Source: G965279355 sp965279355 (GTDB lineage: Bacteria; Pseudomonadota; Alphaproteobacteria; CACIAM-22H2). From it: a DNA stretch of 64,000 bases. The stretch covers positions 4,894,816 to 4,958,815 of the forward strand of contig OZ257155.1 of NCBI GenBank assembly GCA_965279355.1, in the 5' to 3' direction. This document shows positions 56,967 through 64,000 of the stretch, one piece after another. The position numbers and the translations under genes are program-made. The notes beneath the pieces were generated by a model. The model did not search any database. It was given only the letters and a program-made list of their open reading frames with translations, and had not been told where the DNA came from. Positions within the stretch are counted from its first letter, which is position 1; each line of letters starts with the position of its first letter.

Positions 56967-58712
56967 TTGACAGCTCTTTTCGGCCGGCAACCACTCTTTA
57001 TTGCCTCAGCGATCGCTGTCCTGTTCGGCGTTTCTTTCGGGGGCATCGCGCTGGCGTCCCGGTTTCTTGGTTTGGGCACGGGTACGAATTTCCGTCTCTA
57101 CGAAGCTGCCGCAATCAGCCGTTACGAACTTCTCCAGATGTCCATCCTCTTATTCTCACTTGGTCTGGGCGGGCTATGCGCTTTTGCCCCCGAGTATTCC
57201 AGGCTGAGCGGATCGTTCGAGATATGGAAGGGAAGAGGCATCCGGTTTTCGCAAAAGCTGGAGCGGATGCTGTCAGCACCGTTACGTTTCGAGCTTTCGC
57301 TCCTGGCCCTCGGGGTGGGGTTGAATTTTCTCATTCTTCTCGCTGGCGTTGGGCATACGCCCGTTCTTTTCCCGGACAGTAGCGCCTATCTCAATCCCGG
57401 CGCCGCGCAATCTCTAGGCTATCCGATTCTGCTATCAGCAATCTTTGCCGCTTCCGGGTCTCTCGATTTTCTGGTGCCTATACAGCTCAATCTTTTGTTT
57501 CTTTCCCTGGCACTTCTGGGCTGTTCGGTGCGAACGGTGACGAAAAGTTCTCTGGCGGGATTCCTAGTCGCCGCGCTCCTTATGCTGGAGCGGTATATAA
57601 CAGACTACGCTTATCACGTCCTGACAGAATGCCTATTTACAGTCTTCATTGCGCTGCACGTTGCGGCGGTAATGAAGCTTTTGAGCGTATTCAGCCTGCG
57701 GTATGTCGTGCTGTCGTTTGTATTTCTTGCGGCTGCCACAGTTATCCGTCCCGCCGGGTATTCAATGTTTGCGGCCGTGCCTTTGCTGGCGATCCTGCTG
57801 CGGCCCCACTGGAAGTCGATTGTGCTGGTCGGCGGCGGCATAATCGTTGTGTCATTCCTCGGCGCGGCAACTATGAAATACTCGAAGACCAATGACTTTG
57901 CGCCCCAGTCATTCGGCGGCATCAATCTGGTTGGGCAGGTAAGTCCGTTGATCCGCGATGACACGCCATTCTCGTCGCCAGGTATCGTTGCCGACATAGT
58001 CCGAGACCTTGCGCCGTTTCGTCAGCGCATCGAGCACGCAGGGTATCCAAAAGAATACTGGATGGTCACGGCTGAACTATACAATCCGATGCTGTCGATC
58101 GTTATTGGGCATCTGTCGCGGCAGGCAGCACAAGACTATACCCGTGAAGTTTCAGGAGCCGTCGCCGTCAACGATTTGGCCATGAGTCTTGCTCTGGCCA
58201 CGATCAGGGCGAATTACTGGGGATATGCCCGGCATGTTTTGAGCCACTATTGCGGCATGTGGTGGTCGACCCTTGATTTTCCGGGGCCGCTTGCGACCCA
58301 ACTGCCGGTCTGGAGAGAGCAGACCATTGATCGTCTGGCGTCGGGCAGCAGGTTTGGTGTTACTGCCGACCTATATGCATTGCCTCGAATCTCACCGGCG
58401 CGCGCCGTTTCCATATCCGTGCTGGATGGCGTATGGGCGGTTGTTATCGGCAGCCGTATTTTTGTTCTGGCAGGGGCATTCATCGCGAGTGTCTGCGGTT
58501 TCTGGTTCTTTTTCTCAAGGCTCTCCCATTCACCGGTCAAAATGGGAATGATTTACCTCTCGGCACAGATACATGCATATTTCCTGTTTATTGCCTCAGT
58601 CGAGGCATCAGGCAGCCGTTATGCGATTCCATTCGAGCCGCTACTGGTGACGTTGCTCGTATTGTGGTTGGCATCCTTTTCCAAATTTCAGATCGAAAAT
58701 CGGGAGCCATGA
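56967..58712 (+). CDS. Polytopic membrane protein, probable GT-C-type glycosyltransferase
   Basis: 581 residues with about ten to twelve hydrophobic helices from residue 10 to the end (for instance FIASAIAVLFGVSFGGIALA). The first large loop has FPDSSAYLNPGAAQ, an acidic Asp-x-x-x-Tyr pattern like that near the catalytic Asp of GT-C mannosyltransferases. The start is TTG at 56967. It is divergent from the methyltransferase-asnB-GT2 operon, with about 96 bp between them, and is lower in GC than the core genes. Confidence 0.75.
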   Translation: MTALFGRQPLFIASAIAVLFGVSFGGIALASRFLGLGTGTNFRLYEAAAISRYELLQMSILLFSLGLGGLCAFAPEYSRLSGSFEIWKGRGIRFSQKLERMLSAPLRFELSLLALGVGLNFLILLAGVGHTPVLFPDSSAYLNPGAAQSLGYPILLSAIFAASGSLDFLVPIQLNLLFLSLALLGCSVRTVTKSSLAGFLVAALLMLERYITDYAYHVLTECLFTVFIALHVAAVMKLLSVFSLRYVVLSFVFLAAATVIRPAGYSMFAAVPLLAILLRPHWKSIVLVGGGIIVVSFLGAATMKYSKTNDFAPQSFGGINLVGQVSPLIRDDTPFSSPGIVADIVRDLAPFRQRIEHAGYPKEYWMVTAELYNPMLSIVIGHLSRQAAQDYTREVSGAVAVNDLAMSLALATIRANYWGYARHVLSHYCGMWWSTLDFPGPLATQLPVWREQTIDRLASGSRFGVTADLYALPRISPARAVSISVLDGVWAVVIGSRIFVLAGAFIASVCGFWFFFSRLSHSPVKMGMIYLSAQIHAYFLFIASVEASGSRYAIPFEPLLVTLLVLWLASFSKFQIENREP

Positions 58713-59731
58713 TCCCTCTCTCCATCCTCGATCTTGCCCCGATTGTAAAAGGCGCGACCGCGGCCGATGCGCTGCGAAACACGCTCGACCTCGCGCGTCA
58801 CGCGGAAACCTGGGGCTATCATCGCTACTGGCTGGCCGAGCATCACAACATGGTTGGGATCGCGAGTGCCGCTACTGCGATCGTCATCGGTCATGTCGCG
58901 GGCGGGACAAAGACGATCCGTGTCGGCTCCGGGGGCATCATGCTGCCCAATCATTCGCCGCTGGTGATCGCCGAGCAGTTCGGCACGCTGGCGTCGCTCT
59001 ATCCCGGCCGTATCGACCTCGGCCTGGGCCGCGCGCCGGGAACCGATCAGCTGACGGCGCGGGCCCTGCGGCGCACCGACGAAGACACATCCGAAGAGTT
59101 TCCACGCGATGTGCAGGAACTGCAGGCCTATTTCGCGGCACCGCAACCCGGACAGCGGCTGCAGGCGGTTCCCGGTGCCGGACTCAAGGTGCCGATCTGG
59201 CTGCTGGGCTCAAGCCTGTTCAGTGCGCAGCTCGCGGCGGCGCTCGGCTTGCCCTTCGCGTTCGCCTCGCATTTTGCGCCCGCCGCCCTGATGCAGGCCA
59301 TGACCATCTATCGCGCGCGGTTTGAGCCGTCGGAGCAACTCGCGCGGCCCTATACGATGGCTGGATTAAACGTCGTTGCTGCAGACACCGATGCCGAAGC
59401 GCGCCATCTCTTCACTTCGGTCCAGCAATCCTTCACCAATCTCCATCGCGGCACGCGCGGGCAGGTGCCGCCGCCGATCGACGATATCGACACCTATTGG
59501 ACGCCGGCGGAAAAAATCGGGGCAGGCCGGATGCTGTCGCAGGCGGTCGTCGGCGGGCCGGAAACGGTGGAGCGCGGCCTGCAGAACTTCATCGATACGG
59601 TGAAGCCCGACGAGCTGATGATGACGGCGCATATCTTCGATCACGCGGCGCGGCTGCGCTCGTTCGAGATTGTGGCGTCGATGAAGGACCGGCTCAGGCC
59701 TGCTTCTGTTTCTTCTGCGGCTTCGGCGTGA
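58709..59731 (+). CDS. LLM-class flavin oxidoreductase (MsnO8/YhbW-like)
   Basis: A 340-residue bacterial-luciferase-like monooxygenase. Features are SILDLAPIVKG at the start, YWLAEHHN, VGSGGIMLPNHSPLVIAEQF and the FMN-binding LYPGRIDLGLGRAPG. The ATG overlaps the preceding membrane-protein stop by 4 nt, an unusual coupling between unrelated functions. Its end overlaps the convergent GntR gene by 38 nt. The substrate is unknown. Confidence 0.92.
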   Translation: MIPLSILDLAPIVKGATAADALRNTLDLARHAETWGYHRYWLAEHHNMVGIASAATAIVIGHVAGGTKTIRVGSGGIMLPNHSPLVIAEQFGTLASLYPGRIDLGLGRAPGTDQLTARALRRTDEDTSEEFPRDVQELQAYFAAPQPGQRLQAVPGAGLKVPIWLLGSSLFSAQLAAALGLPFAFASHFAPAALMQAMTIYRARFEPSEQLARPYTMAGLNVVAADTDAEARHLFTSVQQSFTNLHRGTRGQVPPPIDDIDTYWTPAEKIGAGRMLSQAVVGGPETVERGLQNFIDTVKPDELMMTAHIFDHAARLRSFEIVASMKDRLRPASVSSAASA

Positions 59732-60404
59732 ACAGCGACAGGTGCACGTTACCGGCGCGGCTGGTGATGTGCTGGAGCAGGGCTTCACAGGCCGGCGCGA
59801 CCTTGCGGGCGAGGGCATGGTCCATGATCGCGTTGTGCTCGGCGTTCAGGTCCTGATAGCGGACATTGCCGCCGACGACGGACAGATGCCGGTAACGCTG
59901 GGAACGGTCGTAGAGCATTCCCGTGAAATTCAGCAGCCACGGTGAACCGCAGCGCGCGATCAGCGCCATGTGGAATTCACGGTTGGTGTCGTCCCATTGC
60001 TCCGACACGTCTTCCGTCGGATCGGTCAGCAACTGCTCGATCCGCGCCATGCGATGGAAGGCGGAGACAACGTCGCCTTCCCAGGCGAGATCGCCATTCT
60101 CGATGGAAAGCTGCAGCGCCCATGGCTCAAGCTTCGCGCGCATGCGGGTGATGTCCTCGAAATCGTCGAGCGAGACATCGGCGACCCAGTAGCCGCGCTG
60201 GCCTTCCGCGCGCACCAATCCTTCCGCTGCAAGCCGGGAGAGTGCTTCCCGCAGCGGGCTCGCGCCTTGGCTGTAGCGACTGCGCAACTCATCGATGCGC
60301 AGCTTGGCACCGGGCAAAAGGCGGCCGCGCAGAATGTCCGTCCGCAGGCTGCGAAACACGGCCTCTGTCTGTGTCGCGGGTGGGGCCTCAAGATTGAGCA
60401 TCAA
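59694..60404 (-). CDS. GntR-family (FCD-type) transcriptional regulator
   Basis: 236 residues. An N-terminal winged HTH (LRTDILRGRLLPGAKLRIDELRSRYSQGASPLREALSRL) is followed by an FCD ligand-binding domain (about 90-215) with His and Asp metal-binding residues. It is divergent from the creatininase operon across a 162-bp AT-rich gap and is probably its repressor. Its 3' end runs 38 nt into the LLM gene on the other strand. Confidence 0.92.
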   Translation of the reverse strand: MMLNLEAPPATQTEAVFRSLRTDILRGRLLPGAKLRIDELRSRYSQGASPLREALSRLAAEGLVRAEGQRGYWVADVSLDDFEDITRMRAKLEPWALQLSIENGDLAWEGDVVSAFHRMARIEQLLTDPTEDVSEQWDDTNREFHMALIARCGSPWLLNFTGMLYDRSQRYRHLSVVGGNVRYQDLNAEHNAIMDHALARKVAPACEALLQHITSRAGNVHLSLFTPKPQKKQKQA

Positions 60405-60566
60405 TGTCGCCCTGGGTTCTTAAGTGCTTCCATTTTCTAACATATTCCGATTCGTGTCCCAAGCCAAAAAATCGACAAAAGCTTAAATAACGATAATATT
60501 GACTCGTTCGCCCTGCCCACTATCGTCGTGAAGTCGGGTTGAACCGCAACACAAGGCGGAGGGGAA

Positions 60567-61406
60567 ATGAGCGCGAGCGCCACAGCCGGCGGCGGCTATT
60601 CGATCTTTCAGGGCACCATGGCCGACATGACCTATCCCGAGGTTCGGGATGCGGCGAAGAATGGAGCAGTTGCGCTCTGGGGCCTCGGCGTCATCGAACA
60701 GCACGGGCCGCATCTGCCGCTCGCGACCGATGTCTATATGCCATCCGAGCTGCTGCGCCGCGTGGCGGAGCATCTGAAGGAAAAGGGCATCCGCAGCGTG
60801 ACGGTGCCTCCTTTCTACTGGGGAGTGAACGACGTCACCGGCATTTTCCCTGGCACCTTTGAAATCCGTCCCTCGACGATGATCGAGCTGATGATCGACC
60901 TGATCAACAGCCTGAAGAAGGATGGGTTCGGTCAGCTCTTCTGCGTGTCCGGCCACGGCGACGCCATTCACAACAGGACGCTGCTTGAAGGCGTGAAGCG
61001 CGGCGCCAGAGAAGCCGATATGGACGTCTACTTCGTGGGCGCGCCCAGCTTCTTCAAGCGTCTGGGGTTCGCCGCCGACGATCCGAATACGATCGCCACG
61101 GCAAGCGAGGTCGAGCGCAAGACCGAGTTCATGGATGTCCATGCCGGCAAGTTCGAGACGTCGAGCATGCGCCGTTATTTCCCCGAGGTCGTGCGCAATG
61201 ATCTGATCGCCGGACTGAAGTCCACCGATCTCGGTCCGGACGGTCTTGCCGAGTGGCGCAAGGGCAAGCAGTTCACCCTCAAGATGACACCGCTTGGCTA
61301 TCTCGGCGATCCCGCCGCGTCCGATCCCAAGCTGGGCGAGGCGATGATGATCGAACACGGACGGATCGTTGCGGACGCGATTGCCGGCAAGGCAAAGCCG
61401 AAATGA
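60567..61406 (+). CDS. Creatininase-family amidohydrolase
   Basis: 279 residues. The family metal site is GVIEQHGPHLPLATDVY (Glu, His, Asp) with SGHGDAIHN later. Family members hydrolyse cyclic amides such as creatinine or process formamides. The ATG at 60567 follows GCGGAGGGG. It is the first gene of an operon with isochorismatase, RidA and amidohydrolase genes. Confidence 0.92.
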   Translation: MSASATAGGGYSIFQGTMADMTYPEVRDAAKNGAVALWGLGVIEQHGPHLPLATDVYMPSELLRRVAEHLKEKGIRSVTVPPFYWGVNDVTGIFPGTFEIRPSTMIELMIDLINSLKKDGFGQLFCVSGHGDAIHNRTLLEGVKRGAREADMDVYFVGAPSFFKRLGFAADDPNTIATASEVERKTEFMDVHAGKFETSSMRRYFPEVVRNDLIAGLKSTDLGPDGLAEWRKGKQFTLKMTPLGYLGDPAASDPKLGEAMMIEHGRIVADAIAGKAKPK

Positions 61407-62053
61407 GCACAGTCCAGATTCTTGATACACCGGCGGCCCGTCTCGCGCCTGCGCATTCGGCACTCCTTGTCATCGATATGCAGAACGACTTCTGCGCCGA
61501 GGACGGCTATGTCGAAACGGTCGTGAAGCTGAACGTTGCCTCCTGCCGCGCGGTTGCGGAGCCGATCATGGACCTCGTCGCCAAGGCGCGCGCCGCATCC
61601 GTACCGGTGATCTGGGTGAAGGCGAACTACGAGCACGCGGCGTTGCCGCCCGGAATTCTGGCTAAGCAGCGGGAACGCAGTGCGACGGTGTGCTGCGCGC
61701 CGGGCACATCGGGTTTTGACTTCTACAAAGTGGCGCCGGTTGCGGGCGAAACGATCATTGAGAAGCACTCGTACAGCGCGTTCCGTGGCACAGAACTTGA
61801 AAGCTTGCTGCGCGCGCGCGGCATTCGCACCGTCGCGATAGCAGGCGTGCAGACCAATGTGTGTGTCGAGACAACGTTGCGGGATGCGGTGTGTGTCGGC
61901 TTCTACGCGGCACTGGTGACGGATTGCGTCGCCTCGCACACACCGGCCCTGCATGAAGCAACGCTCAAAAACGTCCAGTTCCTCTTCGGCGATGTCCTGG
62001 ACCGGCATGCCGTCGGGAAAATCTGGCAAGACACTACAGCAAAGAGGAATTGA
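61403..62053 (+). CDS. Isochorismatase-family cysteine hydrolase
   Basis: 216 residues. The triad Asp in LLVIDMQNDF, Lys in VIWVKANYEH and Cys in AGVQTNVCVETTLRDA are all present. Relatives include RutB, nicotinamidase and carbamoylsarcosine hydrolase, so a carbamate or amide leaving group is likely. It overlaps the creatininase stop by 4 nt. Confidence 0.93.
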   Translation: MSTVQILDTPAARLAPAHSALLVIDMQNDFCAEDGYVETVVKLNVASCRAVAEPIMDLVAKARAASVPVIWVKANYEHAALPPGILAKQRERSATVCCAPGTSGFDFYKVAPVAGETIIEKHSYSAFRGTELESLLRARGIRTVAIAGVQTNVCVETTLRDAVCVGFYAALVTDCVASHTPALHEATLKNVQFLFGDVLDRHAVGKIWQDTTAKRN

Positions 62054-62056
62054 CGC

Positions 62057-62455
62057 ATGGCTAACCCCGCGAAATCGATCGTTCAGACACCGGGGATGGC
62101 CCAGCCCAAAGGCGTCTGGTCGACGGCGGTCATCGCCAAGCCGGGACAGTTGGTGTTCGTATCCGGGCTGCTTGCCAAGGACGATACCGGCCGCATCATT
62201 GACGGCGACATCACGGCCCAGACCGACAAGGTCTGCCAGAACCTGATCCAGGCGCTGGCCGGTGCCGGCGCCACGCTCGACGACATCGTCCGCGTGGACG
62301 TCTATGTGCGCGATATCTCAAAATTCGCCGAGATCCACGCCGTCCGCCGCAAATACTTTGTGAAGGATCCGCCGGCCTCGACGATGGTCGAGATCAGCCG
62401 CTTCACGGAAGACAAGGCGCTCATCGAGATCAACGCGATTGCGGTGATTCCATGA
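62057..62455 (+). CDS. RidA-family protein (Rid/YjgF)
   Basis: 132 residues. Family features are GVWSTAVIAKPGQLVFVSGLLAKDD, QNLIQALAGAGATLDDIVRVDVYVRD and PPASTMVEISRF. RidA proteins hydrolyse reactive imines, and pathway-specific relatives such as RutC act on aminoacrylate-type intermediates. It starts 3 nt after the isochorismatase gene and overlaps the amidohydrolase by 4 nt. Confidence 0.93.
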   Translation: MANPAKSIVQTPGMAQPKGVWSTAVIAKPGQLVFVSGLLAKDDTGRIIDGDITAQTDKVCQNLIQALAGAGATLDDIVRVDVYVRDISKFAEIHAVRRKYFVKDPPASTMVEISRFTEDKALIEINAIAVIP

Positions 62456-64000
62456 GCGTCGATACCGTCCTCCATCGCGGCAAGATCTACACCGTCGATG
62501 CCAAAGACAGTGTCGTCGAGGCGTTGGCGATCCGCGATGGCAAGATCGTCGCGACCGGCTCTTCGTCGCAGATGCTCGATCTCGCCGGCCCGAAGACCAG
62601 GAAGATCGATCTCGGCGGCAAGTCAGTTGTTCCCGGTTTCGTCGACGGGCATCCGCACATGGATGGCCTCGGCATGCGGCTCATCAAGCCGTCCTTTGAC
62701 GGCTGCAAGTCGATCGACGACATTCTCGCCGTCGTCAAAAAGGCGGTCGCGCAGCGTAAGCCCGGCGAATGGATCCAGTGCAATCCGGTGGCCGGCGAGC
62801 CGGAAGTGCGGACCTTTCCAAAGGCCCTCAAGGAAGGGCGCTGGCCCAACCGTTATGACCTCGACAAGGTGGCGCCGGACAACCCGGTCTACATCGAACC
62901 GCCGATTCTGATCGCGCCCGGCATTGCCATCGCGAATTCGGCTGCGATCAAAATTGCCGGCATCACGGCGAAGACGCCGGTTCCAGCCGGTGTCGAGATC
63001 GATGTCGATGCGTCGGGCGAGCCCACTGGTATCTTCCGCGACTTCACCTTTCCCAAGCTGATGCCTGATGTTTACGGAACGAACCGTCCGGGCAAGGTCC
63101 TGTTCGGCATGATGCCACCGATCCCGGACAGCGAAATAGCCCGCGGTCTTGATCTGGCTCAAAAGGCATTCAATGCCGCCGGCATTACTGCGATCTACGA
63201 AGGTCACGGCCTGCCGAAGGCGACGCAGCAACACTATCTCGATCTCTGGCTGCGCAAGGAACTGACTGTCCGCACATACTTTGTAATCGCATTTACGGCG
63301 CCATTCTTCCGGGACAAGGCGGCCGGCGATGCGCTGATCAAGGAGACGGCGCTCTATGCCGCCGGGGACGGGTTTGGCGATGACCTGTTGAAGCTCGGCG
63401 GCCTTGGCTATTCCTTCGACAGCGCCACGGCGATCGGCGCCTGCCTGATGCGCGAGCCCTATATCGGGGCGCGCGGCACCAAATGGCACGGCATCCAGCA
63501 CAACACGGATGAGGAATACCTGGACGGCTTCAAGCGGGCCGCGCGCGCCGGATTACGTCTGCAGATCCAGGCGGCCGGCGGACAGGGGATCGACAAGGTT
63601 CTCGCCATGCTGGAGGAGATCAACAAGGAAATCCCGATCAAGGGTAAACGTTTTGCGCTTGAGCACTGCCAGTTTCCAAGCAAGGAAAACATGGAAGTCT
63701 GCAAGCGGCTCGGCATCGTCGCCACGACCACGACGAACTTCCTGTGGAATTACGGGGACGTTTATCTCCGTTGCTTTGGCGAAGAGATGGCCGCGGATGC
63801 CATACCGTTCCGCGACTGGATCGATGCCGGCGTGATGATCGTGCAGTCGACTGACGGTCGGCCGTATGAGCCGGCCATGACCTTCTGGCAGTCGCTGGCG
63901 CGCCGTGATGGTGCAACGGGCCATGTCTTCGGCCTGCCGCGACAGAAGATCACCCGCAACGAGGCGCTCCGCCTTTATACCTACAACGCCGCTTACGCGG
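62452..64000 (+). CDS. Metal-dependent amidohydrolase (YtcJ-like), partial at the window end
   Basis: The open frame runs from the ATG at 62452 off the window without a stop, so only about 516 residues are seen. The N-terminal beta-sandwich reads VDTVLHRGKIYTVDAKDSVVEALA, the metal site is in VVPGFVDGHPHMDGLGM (HPH), and later ALEHCQFPS and IVQSTDGRP carry other ligands. This is the amidohydrolase_3/YtcJ group. It is the last visible gene of the creatininase operon; its ATG overlaps the RidA stop by 4 nt. Confidence 0.92.
   Translation, partial: MSVDTVLHRGKIYTVDAKDSVVEALAIRDGKIVATGSSSQMLDLAGPKTRKIDLGGKSVVPGFVDGHPHMDGLGMRLIKPSFDGCKSIDDILAVVKKAVAQRKPGEWIQCNPVAGEPEVRTFPKALKEGRWPNRYDLDKVAPDNPVYIEPPILIAPGIAIANSAAIKIAGITAKTPVPAGVEIDVDASGEPTGIFRDFTFPKLMPDVYGTNRPGKVLFGMMPPIPDSEIARGLDLAQKAFNAAGITAIYEGHGLPKATQQHYLDLWLRKELTVRTYFVIAFTAPFFRDKAAGDALIKETALYAAGDGFGDDLLKLGGLGYSFDSATAIGACLMREPYIGARGTKWHGIQHNTDEEYLDGFKRAARAGLRLQIQAAGGQGIDKVLAMLEEINKEIPIKGKRFALEHCQFPSKENMEVCKRLGIVATTTTNFLWNYGDVYLRCFGEEMAADAIPFRDWIDAGVMIVQSTDGRPYEPAMTFWQSLARRDGATGHVFGLPRQKITRNEALRLYTYNAAYA

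Overview
The window is high-GC, gene-dense DNA (no tRNA, rRNA or CRISPR array seen). It is most consistent with a soil or water alphaproteobacterium. The indications are a class I PHB synthase, a tripartite-tricarboxylate (TctC-type) binding protein, HisKA_2-type kinases, the order aminotransferase-hom-glpX-recJ, gltB-gltD, and intergenic palindromic repeats of a kind common in that class. No species can be named from sequence alone.

Layout. 0-7.4 kb: argC; a DUF1993 gene flanked by inverted copies of a 112-bp palindromic repeat; an operon of a TauD/TfdA-type dioxygenase, an HD-domain protein with a PhnZ/TmpB-like ligand pattern, and an ArsC-like protein; an FAD oxidoreductase; and a TctC-type binding protein. 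7.6-11.6 kb: a kinase/response regulator/kinase cluster whose first kinase carries a 142-residue PAS unit duplicated head to tail. 11.6-15.5 kb: a hicB-hicA toxin-antitoxin pair lying between a 173-bp fossil of the phaC 3' end and intact phaC, then a lipoprotein and a 58-residue membrane protein. 15.6-21.5 kb: two EamA transporters and two paralogous two-gene permease operons. Between the permease operons is a visibly lower-GC island with membrane-anchored proteins of unknown function and a fossil permease 5' end. 21.6-28.7 kb: aminotransferase, homoserine dehydrogenase, GlpX, RecJ and two unknown genes. 28.8-30.2 kb: a TetR regulator with a clear promoter/operator, a YCII protein and a GFA protein. 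30.2-36.3 kb: glutamate synthase. 36.5-41.5 kb: envelope proteins (SPOR lipoprotein, TonB/TolA-like), a D-threonine-aldolase-type enzyme, an FkbM methyltransferase and a LOG protein.

41.5-49.6 kb is a catabolic region. It holds four SDRs (three tandem paralogs), a flavodiiron-type MBL protein, LigA and LigB extradiol dioxygenase subunits, a 4,5-dihydroxyphthalate decarboxylase-like protein, a LigJ-type hydratase and a dienelactone hydrolase. Together they look like a 4,5-cleavage pathway for protocatechuate or gallate in which the usual LigC and LigI are missing. 49.6-53.3 kb: two PAS/REC signalling proteins around a DUF72 gene and a second kind of palindromic element. 53.3-58.7 kb: a lower-GC surface-glycan block (methyltransferase, asparagine-synthetase-like amidotransferase, GT2 glycosyltransferase; divergent GT-C-like membrane protein). 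58.7-64 kb: an LLM oxidoreductase and a GntR regulator facing an operon of creatininase, isochorismatase, RidA and a metal-dependent amidohydrolase that runs off the window, probably for a nitrogenous or cyclic-amide substrate.

The best candidates for undescribed biology are: (i) the two places where a small cargo block is bounded by an imperfect direct repeat of one end of a host gene (hicBA at phaC; the membrane-protein island at the permeases) with no recombinase in sight; (ii) the incomplete ring-cleavage cluster with possible substitute enzymes; (iii) the creatininase/isochorismatase/RidA/amidohydrolase operon; and (iv) the HD-domain/TauD pair. All functions are inferred from motifs and context read by eye; no database search was run.
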